From Listeria monocytogenes (GTDB lineage: Bacteria > Bacillota > Bacilli > Lactobacillales > Listeriaceae): DNA of 64,000 nucleotides. Below are positions 42,918-50,728 of this stretch, one piece after another. The position numbers and the translations under genes are program-made. The first letter of the stretch is position 1. The number at the start of each line of letters is the position of its first letter. The notes below the pieces were generated by a model that saw only the letters and a list, made by a program, of their open reading frames with translations, was not told the origin of the DNA and did no database searches. The stretch is from NCBI RefSeq assembly GCF_900187225.1, contig NZ_LT906436.1:868001-932000 (forward strand), in the 5' to 3' direction.

Positions 42918-43674
42918 TAAAGAGGCGAAAGAAAAAGTCTATATTTGGATTGCCGCTTACCAAGAAAATGGCGATCAAGACGCCCAATATAATTTAGTTG
43001 TTCATTACAAAAACCTAGTAGAGTCCATCGCCCGAAAATATTCCCAAGGTAAATCTTTTCATGAAGATTTAGTTCAAGTTGGGAATATTGGTTTACTTGG
43101 AGCTATTAGAAGATATGATGCAACGTTTGGAAAAAGCTTTGAAGCATTTGCTGTGCCAACAATTGTTGGTGAAATCAAACGGTTTTTACGTGATAAAACA
43201 TGGAGTGTCCATGTGCCGCGCCGAATCAAAGAGTTAGGTCCGAAAATCAAAAATGCCGTAGAAGAGCTAACGAGAGAACTTCAAAGCTCGCCGCAAATTA
43301 GCGACATTGCTGATTTTATTGGTGTCACGGAAGAAGAAGTTTTAGAAGCAATGGAAATGGGAAAAAGCTACCAAGCACTTTCTGTAGATCATTCGATTGA
43401 AGCTGATTCGGATGGAAGTACGATTACGTTACTTGATGTTGTTGGTGGTACGGATGATTGATTTGAACGTGTGAATCAACGTATGCTCTTAGAGAAAGTT
43501 CTCCCTGTTTTAGATGAGCGAGAACAGAAGATTTTGCAATATACATTTATTGAAAATCGCAGTCAAAAAGAAACGGGTGAACTACTCGATATATCACAAA
43601 TGCATGTGTCTAGAATCCAACGTCAAGCTATTAAAAAACTTCGAGAGGCGTTGCAGAATGAGGAAGTGGAGTAA
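42895..43674 (+). pseudogene. sigB: sigB with premature stop at codon 189 (region 4 lost)
   Basis: The ATG at 42895 follows GGAGGAGA and opens the general-stress sigma factor. Regions 2 (HEDLVQVGNIGLLGAIRRYD, FAVPTIVGEIKRFLRD) and 3 are intact. After GGTDD the codon is TGA (43459-43461), then FERVNQRML continues in the same frame to the normal TAA at 43672-43674, giving 259 residues if read through. Region 4 (VLPVLDEREQKILQYTF and the helix-turn-helix SQKETGELLDISQMHVSRIQ), which binds the -35 element, is thereby cut off. The most likely origin is one G-to-T change of a Gly codon (GGA to TGA). Both parts are otherwise undamaged, so the mutation is probably recent. An assembly or sequencing error cannot be excluded from the sequence alone. 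Confidence 0.93.
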
Positions 43675-44274
43675 ATGAACAAGGCAGTTGAATCAAATAA
43701 TTTATTTGTATTTCAACGTTCTAAAGCATTACAACAATACTGCGGGGATGTTTATTATACCCATGAAGACGAAAATGGTTTTCTGTATGTTCTTTCTGAT
43801 GGACTTGGAAGTGGGCTCGAAGCTAATAGAGCGGCCAAAGCGACTGTTGACGCCATAAAAGAAGATATTCATGCAGATATTACTGATATGCTTGAAAAAG
43901 CGAACCAGGCTGTTTCAGGGCTTCGTGGTGCTGCGATAGCTATTATTAAAGGTGACTACTTAACGAAGACACTTTATTATACTGGTATGGGTAATATTCG
44001 TTTTTATATGATTGGGATTGAAGATAAGCTTATTTTTCCGCTTTCAGGCTCTGGATTTTTGTCCGGTCGAAAACAGAAATATCGGTTGCAATCGTTTAAA
44101 TATAAACCAGGCAGTAAGTTTTTAATGCATTCAGATGGACTTGTTCTTTCTCGCGTTAGAAAAAGCCTAGAATCACCACTTTGTGTAGTGAAAATCGGGC
44201 ATTTAATCGAGCGTAATATATTAGATATTCCAACAGATGATGTAACTTTTATGGTTGGGAAATTTCCGGAATAA
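43675..44274 (+). CDS. rsbX: RsbX, PP2C phosphatase that resets the stressosome
   Basis: RsbX removes phosphate from RsbR and RsbS to end the stress response. The 199-residue PPM phosphatase contains YVLSDGLGSGLEANRAA near residue 38, YTGMGNIRFYMIG near 100, and HSDGLVLSR near 145. The ATG directly follows the sigB stop with GAGGAAGTGGAG as ribosome site, so it may be partly coupled to full translation of sigB; the premature stop could reduce its expression. The reading frame is intact. Confidence 0.94.
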   Translation: MNKAVESNNLFVFQRSKALQQYCGDVYYTHEDENGFLYVLSDGLGSGLEANRAAKATVDAIKEDIHADITDMLEKANQAVSGLRGAAIAIIKGDYLTKTLYYTGMGNIRFYMIGIEDKLIFPLSGSGFLSGRKQKYRLQSFKYKPGSKFLMHSDGLVLSRVRKSLESPLCVVKIGHLIERNILDIPTDDVTFMVGKFPE

Positions 44275-44275
44275 C

Positions 44276-44319
44276 AAAAACACCTTTTAAACGTTTGCTA
44301 GTTTAAAAGGTGTTTTTTT
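44276..44319 (+). terminator. terminator of the SigB operon
   Basis: AAAAACACCTTTTAAAC, eight-base loop, GTTTAAAAGGTGTTTTTTT, immediately after rsbX. Confidence 0.93.
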
Positions 44320-44410
44320 CATGATGGGCATGAGAACTTAGTCTATTTATGGTATATTAGAATAGAGCGCTAGTTTTTTATACTTAATCATGTGATAAAT
44401 GTCACTTAAT

Positions 44411-44443
44411 AAGCGTGAAGCAACCTTGCTTTGCGTTTTTTTT
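44411..44443 (+). terminator. terminator-like hairpin in the SulP gene leader
   Basis: GCGTGAAGCA (44413-44422) pairs with TGCTTTGCGT (44427-44436) with two wobbles, followed by T8. It lies 39 bases before the SulP start. A possible extended -10 (TGGTATATT, 44350-44358) is upstream, so it could be an attenuator or the end of a short RNA. Confidence 0.5.
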
Positions 44444-44481
44444 CGCGCGGATTAAAATACAAATAAGAGAGAAGGAGCAAA

Positions 44482-46107
44482 TTGAAGAAAGTTTTGTTGA
44501 ATAGTGTAAAAGGTTATACGTGGGCGAGGTTTAGGAAAGACTTGCTTGCGGGTATTATCGTGGGCATTATTGCTTTACCACTAGCGATGTCATTTGCGAT
44601 TGCATCAGGTGTAAGTCCGGAATATGGGATTTATTCAAGTTTTGTAGCGGGAATAATTGTTTCTATTTTTGGTGGTTCGAAATTTCAAATTGCTGGACCG
44701 ACTGGTGCATTTATTCCAGTTTTACTAGGAATCGTATTAACTTATGGTTACCAAGATTTACTTGTTGCCGGAATGATGGCAGGGGTTTTACTTTGCCTAA
44801 TGGGAATTTTTAAAATTGGAACATTAATTAAATTTATACCGCGTCCAGTAACTATCGGATTCACAGCTGGGATTGCTGTCACTATTTTTATGGGGCAAGT
44901 GGGTAATTTCCTAGGATTAACTGGAATGGAGAAACATGAATCATTTGTAGCGAATATGAAAGAGATCTGGTTGCATCTTGATTCATGGAATTTCTATAGT
45001 GTGCTCATTTCATGTATTTGTATGCTTGTCTTATTTATTTTTCCTAAAATTTTACCGAGAATTCCAGCACCACTTATTGGACTTGTGGTTACGACGGCGA
45101 TTGCTATGCTGTTTTTCCCGGATGCGCTTCCGACAATTGGATCAGCTTATGGAAATATTCCGAGTACTTTTCCTCCATTTGAATTTCCAGATATGACTTT
45201 TGCGAATATGAGTAAATTGATTGGACCGGCTTTTGTTATCGCGATGCTTGGCGGAATTGAATCGCTTCTTTCGGCGGTGGTGGCAGATGGGATGACGAAT
45301 ACAAAACATAATAGTAATCGAGAGCTAATTGGGCAGGGTATCGCAAATATTGTAACGCCAATGTTCGGTGGGATTCCGGCAACAGGAGCTATCGCAAGAA
45401 CGGCAACCAATATTAATAATGGCGCGACTAGCCGTGTCTCAGGTGTTATCCACGGGGTTTTTGTTTTACTCACTTTACTAGTACTTGCACCAGTAGCTGT
45501 CAATATCCCAATTGCAGCAATGGCACCGATTTTAATGTTAGTTGCTTGGAATATGAGCGAACGAAAAACCTTCCAACACATCATTAAGTTGAAATCGGGC
45601 GATACTTTAGTGCTGGTTATTACTTTTTTATTAACGGTATTTGCAAGCTTAACTGTGGCAGTCGAAGTTGGTTTACTGCTGGCAGTGGTGCTTTTCGCTA
45701 AACAAATGGGAAGTTCAATGCAGATTGAAGAAATCGAACCAGAAGGCGCCGAAATCGCTCCTCATTTACACGAAAAAATTAGTATTTTTACTATTCGTGG
45801 GCCATTGTTTTTTGGTGCAGCGCAGATTTTTCAACAAAATATTATCAAAGCAATCCATGTTAAACCAAAATATCTTATCTTGAGAATGGGGAAAGTGCCG
45901 ATTATTGATGCTACGGCAGAAGGCTATTTCCACCAAATTGAAAAAGAATTTTCGAAGCAAGGCGGGCAAATTTTGATTACTGGACTAACAGATAAAGCGA
46001 AAGAAAGTTTGAAGGGTAGCGGGCTTTACGACCGAATCGGCGAAGAACACTTCTTTTCCCATACCGAAGATGCGATTCATTATGCGGAAAATGCTTTAAA
46101 TAAGTGA
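44482..46107 (+). CDS. SulP-family anion transporter with STAS domain
   Basis: This 541-residue membrane protein belongs to the SulP/SLC26 family. About 12-14 helices span residues 20-410, with the conserved GIIVGIIALPLAMSFAIASGVSPEYGIY entry motif (quoted as ALPLAMSFAIASGVSPEYG) and a C-terminal STAS domain (about 435-540). Members carry sulfate, bicarbonate or other anions; the substrate is unknown here. The TTG start has AAGGAGC 5 bases upstream. It is a single gene between the SigB operon and tex. Confidence 0.93.
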   Translation: MKKVLLNSVKGYTWARFRKDLLAGIIVGIIALPLAMSFAIASGVSPEYGIYSSFVAGIIVSIFGGSKFQIAGPTGAFIPVLLGIVLTYGYQDLLVAGMMAGVLLCLMGIFKIGTLIKFIPRPVTIGFTAGIAVTIFMGQVGNFLGLTGMEKHESFVANMKEIWLHLDSWNFYSVLISCICMLVLFIFPKILPRIPAPLIGLVVTTAIAMLFFPDALPTIGSAYGNIPSTFPPFEFPDMTFANMSKLIGPAFVIAMLGGIESLLSAVVADGMTNTKHNSNRELIGQGIANIVTPMFGGIPATGAIARTATNINNGATSRVSGVIHGVFVLLTLLVLAPVAVNIPIAAMAPILMLVAWNMSERKTFQHIIKLKSGDTLVLVITFLLTVFASLTVAVEVGLLLAVVLFAKQMGSSMQIEEIEPEGAEIAPHLHEKISIFTIRGPLFFGAAQIFQQNIIKAIHVKPKYLILRMGKVPIIDATAEGYFHQIEKEFSKQGGQILITGLTDKAKESLKGSGLYDRIGEEHFFSHTEDAIHYAENALNK

Positions 46108-46183
46108 GGCGGGTAGCTTTTGTCAGTTGAAACGTAATTATGTTACACTTAGTAGATAATGAAATAATTGGAGGCTATCAAGT

Positions 46184-48361
46184 ATGGAACAAATGCAAGA
46201 TAAAATAATGAAATTAGTCCAAAAATCGCTAACGTATAAACCAGCGCAAATTAATGCTGTTATCAAATTAATGGAAGAAGGTAACACGGTTCCGTTCATC
46301 GCGCGTTACCGTAAAGAAATGACTGGTAGCTTAGATGAAGTAGAAATCCGTGATATTGAAGAAACATTTGAATATGTAACGAAATTAGAAAACCGTAAAG
46401 AAGAAATCATTCGCTTAATAGATGAACAAGGAAAATTAACAGATGAACTGAGAGCGGCAATCGTCAAAGCTGAAAAACACCAAGCGCTTGAAGACTTATA
46501 TCGTCCGTATAAACAAAAGAAACGCACGAAAGCAACAATCGCCAAAGAAAAAGGCTTAGAACCACTGGCTGAATGGCTTATGAGCTTTCCAAGCAATGCC
46601 GATCCATTGACAGAAGCTGCAAACTACATTTCAGAAGAAAAAGAAGTGGAATCAGCAGAAGCTGCATTACTCGGCGCGCATGAAATTATTGCCGAACAAA
46701 TCAGTGATGAGCCTAGTTTCCGTGAATGGATTCGTAACTTTACACGCAAATTCGGGATGATTGAATCCAGAGCGAAAAACGCCGAAGCAGACGAAAAAGG
46801 CGTGTACGAAATGTATTATGAATTTAACGAAATGATTGGAAAAGTAGCTAGTCACCGTATTCTTGCTTTTAACCGCGGGGAAAAAGAAGATATTTTACGT
46901 GTACAAGTCCAAGTGGATACAACAAAAATCTTCCAATATTTATTTGAAAAAGTTATCCAAAATCGCAATTCTGCAACTCGTCCTTATGTAGAAGAAGCTA
47001 TTTTAGATGCCTATAAACGCTTTATTGGTCCAGCAATTGAACGTGAAATTCGCGGCGAACTAACAGACAAAGGTGAAGAACAAGCCATCCACATTTTCTC
47101 CGAGAACTTGCGCAAATTGCTATTACAACCACCTTTAAAAGGGAAAATCATCCTTGGGGTCGATCCGGCTTTTAGAACAGGTTGTAAATTCTCTGTGTTA
47201 GATCAAACGGGGAAAGTGCTTGAAATCGGTGTTGTTTACCCACATACGGCTAAAGCACGTCGTCCAGAAGCGAAACAAAAAATTGCAGAAATTTTATCAA
47301 CATATCAAGTAGAAGTTATCGCGATTGGTAACGGAACGGCATCACGTGAAACAGAGCAATTTATTGTGGAAGTGATTCGTGAATCGAACTCCAATGCTTA
47401 TTATTGTATTGTAAATGAAGCTGGTGCGAGTGTGTATTCCGCGAGTGAAACAGCTCGCGAGGAGTTCCCAGATTATCAAGTAGAAGAACGTAGCGCAGTT
47501 TCAATTGGACGCCGTTTGCAAGATCCACTAGCAGAACTTGTGAAAATCGATCCGAAATCTGTCGGTGTAGGACAATATCAACATGACGTAGCACAAAAAC
47601 GTTTAAATGAAACACTAACTTTCGTCGTTGAAACGGCCGTCAACCAAGTCGGTGTCAACGTAAATACAGCATCCGCCTCTCTTTTACAATATGTTGCTGG
47701 TTTGAATAAAACAGTTGCAAATAATATCCGTAAATATCGCGAGGAAAATGGTTCGTTTGCTTCTCGTAAAGAGTTGAAAAAAGTTCCTCGTCTAGGCGCG
47801 AAATCATATGAACAAAGTATCGGCTTCTTACGTATTTTAGAAGGCGAAAACCCGCTTGATAAAACAGCGATTCACCCTGAAAGTTATAAAGCAGCAGAAC
47901 AAATTGTTAAAGCAGCTGGTTTTGGCTTAAAAGATATCGGCAGCGAAGATTTAAAAGCGGCATTACAAGCGCTTAGTATCCCAGAAGAAGCAGAGAAATT
48001 AACCATTGGTAAAGAAACCATGCGCGATATCATTGATAACTTAATTGCTCCTGGTCGCGACCTTCGTGATGAACTTCCAGCACCACTTTTAAAACAAGAT
48101 GTTATTTCGATGGAAGATTTAAAACAAGGAATGGAATTACAAGGAACAGTTCGTAATGTAGTTGACTTTGGCGCTTTTGTTGACATTGGTGTGAAACAAG
48201 ACGGCCTTGTGCATATTTCAAAACTAAGTAATTCATTTGTTAAAAACCCGATGGATGTCGTTTCAGTAGGAGACGTTGTAACGGTTTGGGTCGATGAAGT
48301 GGATACAAAGAAAAATCGTATTGCTTTAACTATGCTAAATCCTAATGGAAGTGTTAAATAA
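46184..48361 (+). CDS. tex: Tex-family S1 RNA-binding protein
   Basis: Tex is a conserved nucleic-acid-binding protein linked to transcription and ribosome function. The 725-residue chain has the Tex N-terminal helical domain, a YqgF-type fold ([23 protein letters not shown] near 330), helix-hairpin-helix motifs ([22 protein letters not shown] near 500) and a C-terminal S1 domain ([20 protein letters not shown] near 645). It starts at an ATG after GGAGGC. Its stop overlaps the sprT start by one base. Confidence 0.95.
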   Translation: MEQMQDKIMKLVQKSLTYKPAQINAVIKLMEEGNTVPFIARYRKEMTGSLDEVEIRDIEETFEYVTKLENRKEEIIRLIDEQGKLTDELRAAIVKAEKHQALEDLYRPYKQKKRTKATIAKEKGLEPLAEWLMSFPSNADPLTEAANYISEEKEVESAEAALLGAHEIIAEQISDEPSFREWIRNFTRKFGMIESRAKNAEADEKGVYEMYYEFNEMIGKVASHRILAFNRGEKEDILRVQVQVDTTKIFQYLFEKVIQNRNSATRPYVEEAILDAYKRFIGPAIEREIRGELTDKGEEQAIHIFSENLRKLLLQPPLKGKIILGVDPAFRTGCKFSVLDQTGKVLEIGVVYPHTAKARRPEAKQKIAEILSTYQVEVIAIGNGTASRETEQFIVEVIRESNSNAYYCIVNEAGASVYSASETAREEFPDYQVEERSAVSIGRRLQDPLAELVKIDPKSVGVGQYQHDVAQKRLNETLTFVVETAVNQVGVNVNTASASLLQYVAGLNKTVANNIRKYREENGSFASRKELKKVPRLGAKSYEQSIGFLRILEGENPLDKTAIHPESYKAAEQIVKAAGFGLKDIGSEDLKAALQALSIPEEAEKLTIGKETMRDIIDNLIAPGRDLRDELPAPLLKQDVISMEDLKQGMELQGTVRNVVDFGAFVDIGVKQDGLVHISKLSNSFVKNPMDVVSVGDVVTVWVDEVDTKKNRIALTMLNPNGSVK

Positions 48362-48828
48362 TGAATCAAGCAGAATTGCAGCGACACATGGAAGAAGTGT
48401 CGCTGCAATTTTTCCAAAAAGAATTTCGCCACCAAGCCGTGTTTAATGCGCGCTTACGAACCACTGGGGGACGTTATTTGCTAAAAAGTCATAATATCGA
48501 AATGAACCCCAAGTACCTAGAAAACTTTGGATTAGCGTACTTTATCGGGATTATGAAGCACGAACTATGTCATTATCACCTTCATTTAGAGAAAAAAGGC
48601 TATCAGCATCGCGATCAAGATTTCCGCGAGTTATTAAAAAAAGTAGACGCACCGAGATTTTGTGCAACGATACCACGTGAAATTACCATGCATGAATATA
48701 CATGCAAAAGTTGCGGGAAGTCCTTTTTAAGACAACGCAGATTCAATGTGAACCGTTATCGCTGTGGCAGTTGCGGTGGAAAACTAATTCAAACTGACTC
48801 CAAGAAAATTTATACAGAAAACCCGTGA
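48361..48828 (+). CDS. SprT-like zinc metalloprotein
   Basis: This 155-residue protein has the SprT-like HExxH motif in [12 protein letters not shown] near residue 64 and a C-terminal zinc ribbon ([28 protein letters not shown], quoted as CKSCG and CGSCG). Such proteins resemble the protease domain of Spartan. The start overlaps the tex stop by one base, indicating translational coupling. A perfect 14-bp inverted repeat followed by T5 lies within codons 5-18, a terminator-like structure inside the gene. Confidence 0.92.
   Translation: MNQAELQRHMEEVSLQFFQKEFRHQAVFNARLRTTGGRYLLKSHNIEMNPKYLENFGLAYFIGIMKHELCHYHLHLEKKGYQHRDQDFRELLKKVDAPRFCATIPREITMHEYTCKSCGKSFLRQRRFNVNRYRCGSCGGKLIQTDSKKIYTENP
48374..48413 (+). 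terminator. terminator-like hairpin inside the sprT coding start
   Basis: AATTGCAGCGACAC (48374-48387), loop ATGGAAGAA, GTGTCGCTGCAATT (48397-48410) is a perfect 14-bp stem followed by T5 in all (48409-48413). It would end most tex transcripts inside sprT or, if translated through, allow readthrough. Confidence 0.75.
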
Positions 48829-48880
48829 AAAGTCTTGCATTTTCGCCCGATTCTGCGTATACTAGTGGAAGTCAGATAAT

Positions 48881-48953
48881 TCCACAGTAGCTCAGTTGGT
48901 AGAGCAATCGGCTGTTAACCGATCGGTCGCAGGTTCGAGTCCTGCCTGTGGAG
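48881..48953 (+). tRNA. tRNA-Asn(GTT)
   Basis: A 73-nt cloverleaf with acceptor TCCACAG/CTGTGGA, D-arm AGCTCAGTTGGTAGAGC, anticodon loop CTGTTAA with anticodon GTT, and T-arm GGTTCGAGTCC. CCA is not encoded. It is followed 3 bases later by tRNA-Ser. Confidence 0.95.
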
Positions 48954-48956
48954 TTT

Positions 48957-49044
48957 GGGGAAGTACTCAAGTGGCTGAAGAGGTGCCCCTGCTAAGGGTA
49001 TAGGTCGCTCGCGCGGCGCGAGGGTTCAAATCCCTCCTTCTCCG
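48957..49044 (+). tRNA. tRNA-Ser(GCT)
   Basis: An 88-nt class-II tRNA with acceptor GGGGAAG/CTTCTCC, anticodon GCT in CCTGCTAAG, a long variable arm (GGTCGCTCGCGCGGCGC), and T-arm GGTTCAAATCC. It is followed by a terminator. Confidence 0.95.
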
Positions 49045-49059
49045 TAATAAATTATTAAG

Positions 49060-49093
49060 ACATTGTTTAGGAAACTAAGCAGTGTTTTTTTTT
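49060..49093 (+). terminator. terminator after tRNA-Ser
   Basis: ACATTGTTTAG-GAAA-CTAAGCAGTGT with wobbles, followed by T9. Confidence 0.85.
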
Positions 49094-49195
49094 GTGGAAA
49101 ATCGCGATGGATTTGCCTCTATATGTATGCTAAAGTTATTTTGAAAGATAAGCTCAAGTTGCAAAAAACATAACGTCAATACTCGGAGGTGCAAA

Positions 49196-49636
49196 ATGAA
49201 GGTTATCCATTTTTATAGTGAAAATGCGGACTATGGCTGTTTCTCTAATTTCTCTTTACATCCAGTTGTCATAGACGGCGTGACTTACCCAACTACAGAA
49301 CACTATTTCCAAGCACAAAAATTTATAGATAAAAAAATTATTAAAAAAGTAATTAATACGAAAAAACCAATAGATGCAGCAAAATTGGGTAGAAATAGAG
49401 ACTTCCCACTGCGAAAAGGCTGGGAAAGTATGAAAGACGAAGTGATGTTAAAAGCAATCAGAGCAAAAGTAGAGCAACATTCGGAAGTGAAAGAAATGCT
49501 TTTATCCACAGAGAATGCTATTTTAGTGGAACATACGGAAAATGATCATTATTGGGGCGACGGCGGAGATGGCTCTGGAAAAAATCGTCTAGGCAAGATT
49601 TTGATGAAAGTCAGAGATGAATGGAGTTCTAAATAG
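49196..49636 (+). CDS. NADAR-domain protein (YbiA-like)
   Basis: The 146-residue protein matches the NADAR fold. Typical motifs are CFSNFSLHPVVIDGVTYPTTEHYFQAQKF near 13-42 and DHYWGDGGDGSGKNRLG near 120. NADAR proteins act on ADP-ribose or riboflavin-related compounds; some remove ADP-ribose from guanine in DNA or RNA as antitoxins to DarT. No DarT-like toxin is adjacent. A SUKH-like gene follows 15 bases later, so the two probably form an operon. The ATG follows CGGAGGTG. Confidence 0.9.
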   Translation: MKVIHFYSENADYGCFSNFSLHPVVIDGVTYPTTEHYFQAQKFIDKKIIKKVINTKKPIDAAKLGRNRDFPLRKGWESMKDEVMLKAIRAKVEQHSEVKEMLLSTENAILVEHTENDHYWGDGGDGSGKNRLGKILMKVRDEWSSK

Positions 49637-49651
49637 TGGGAGGTAGCTTAA

Positions 49652-50137
49652 ATGGAACCAATAAATCATTTTTTTGAATGGGCTAAAAATAATAATTGGC
49701 AAGTAGATTTGTCTGCTGTAGAGAAAAACTTGCCAGAGCAGATTTTTAAGAGATATGGAAAGTTGCCAGATGCATATAAGGCCTTTTATAGACAACTTAA
49801 CCTCTGTAGCAATGCGGGGGACACTTGTTGGTTTTTATCGGAAGAAGATTTTTTAGAGAATGAGGATGACGCCTTTTCGTGGAATTCTTTTGAACAAATG
49901 AGTTTAGAAGCAGCAGAAGGCGATAAAAATTTAGAAAATAAAGTAAGACTATTTTGGAATGCACATTTACCAATTATGATGAGTGTTGGCGGTTGTTATG
50001 AATATTATGCTATCACTTTAAATGACGGAAGTGTTGTTCATGGTTCGGAACCAGAGTTTGAAGAAAGTTCGATTGTAGCAGACTCGTTCGTGGATTTTTT
50101 ACTGAAAATCGTGGCTGGTGAAATGGTGATAAGTTAA
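49652..50137 (+). CDS. SMI1/KNR4 (SUKH)-like protein
   Basis: The 161-residue acidic protein resembles the SUKH superfamily, whose bacterial members are often immunity proteins for toxins. Supporting features are LPDAYKAFYRQLN near 36, WFLSEEDFLENEDD near 56, LPIMMSVGGCYEYYAITLNDGSVVHGSEPEF, quoted as LPIMMSVGGCYEYYAI, near 108. It lacks a signal peptide. It is cotranscribed with the NADAR gene. I see no toxin gene next to it. Confidence 0.75.
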   Translation: MEPINHFFEWAKNNNWQVDLSAVEKNLPEQIFKRYGKLPDAYKAFYRQLNLCSNAGDTCWFLSEEDFLENEDDAFSWNSFEQMSLEAAEGDKNLENKVRLFWNAHLPIMMSVGGCYEYYAITLNDGSVVHGSEPEFEESSIVADSFVDFLLKIVAGEMVIS

Positions 50138-50191
50138 AATTAATTAGGAAATTTGCTATAATAAAAAAAACGTTTCAGAAAGGAAAGGACT

Positions 50192-50584
50192 ATGGATAAT
50201 AAACTAGAATTTACAACGATTGATGAATATATTACCCAAGCGCCACCGGAAACAAAAGAAGTGTTGCAAAAAATCAGAGAAACCATTAAAGCAGCTGCAC
50301 CGGAAGCAACAGAGAAAATCAGTTATCAAATGCCGACTTTTTATTTGGAAGGAAACCTGGTGCACTTTGCTGTTGCGAAAAATCATTACGGGTTTTATCC
50401 AGCTTCTAGTGGCATTGCGGCATTCGAATCTAAGCTCGGAAATTACAAGCATTCAAAAGGCGCTGTGCAATTCCCAATCAAAGAAGAAGTTCCTTACGAG
50501 TTAATTAAAGAAATGACGCTTTTCCGACTAGCAGAAAATAAACAAAAAGCAGCAGAAAAGCTAGCAAAGAAGAAGAAAAAATAA
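50192..50584 (+). CDS. DUF1801 family protein
   Basis: This 130-residue soluble protein matches DUF1801 (YdhG-like). The core has FTTIDEYITQAPPETKEVLQKIRETIKAAAPEATEKISYQMPTFYLEG, quoted as IDEYITQAPPETKEVLQKIR and YQMPTFYLEG, and HYGFYPASSGIAAF near residue 65. The C-terminus is Lys-rich (AKKKKK). The family's role is not established; some members are fused or linked to stress or metal proteins. AAAGGAAAGG precedes the ATG. Confidence 0.85.
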   Translation: MDNKLEFTTIDEYITQAPPETKEVLQKIRETIKAAAPEATEKISYQMPTFYLEGNLVHFAVAKNHYGFYPASSGIAAFESKLGNYKHSKGAVQFPIKEEVPYELIKEMTLFRLAENKQKAAEKLAKKKKK

Positions 50585-50590
50585 GAAGGA

Positions 50591-50621
50591 GACTTTCATT
50601 GTGATGATGAAAGTCTTTTTT
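50591..50621 (+). terminator. intrinsic terminator
   Basis: GACTTTCA...TGAAAGTCTTTTTT, after the DUF1801 gene. Confidence 0.85.
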
Positions 50622-50644
50622 GTTTGGTCTTTTATTTTGAAAAG

Positions 50645-50675
50645 ACTAGACATTTAACATTAAATGAGTATAATA
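50645..50675 (+). promoter_or_regulatory. GntR operator and promoter of PTS IIC
   Basis: GACTAGACATTT (50645-50656) recurs ahead of the GntR gene (52058-52069). Here TAGACA (50648-50653) may serve as -35 and TATAAT (50670-50675) as -10, 16 bases apart, so the repressor would cover the -35. Confidence 0.6.
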
Positions 50676-50682
50676 ATAAATA

Positions 50683-50696
50683 GAAAACGTTTTCTT
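50683..50696 (+). promoter_or_regulatory. cre site (CcpA)
   Basis: AGAAAACGTTTTCT is a perfect palindrome close to the cre consensus, positioned downstream of the -10 of the PTS IIC gene, which suits carbon catabolite repression. Confidence 0.7.
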
Positions 50697-50728
50697 TTTA
50701 GAAAAATATCATGTTTGGGGGAAGTAAA

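Noticed and set aside
43459-43461. TGA as a selenocysteine codon
   Set aside because: The site aligns with a Gly position before a sigma region 4, no selenocysteine-type hairpin is evident and SigB proteins are not selenoproteins.
43471-43674. A separate 67-residue gene starting at GTG
   Set aside because: It is in frame with sigB, encodes sigma region 4, and has no ribosome site of its own. It is the 3' part of the interrupted sigB gene.
48881-49093. Attachment site or integrated element at the tRNA pair
   Set aside because: No integrase and no repeat of the tRNA 3' end were seen downstream; only a small NADAR/SUKH block follows.
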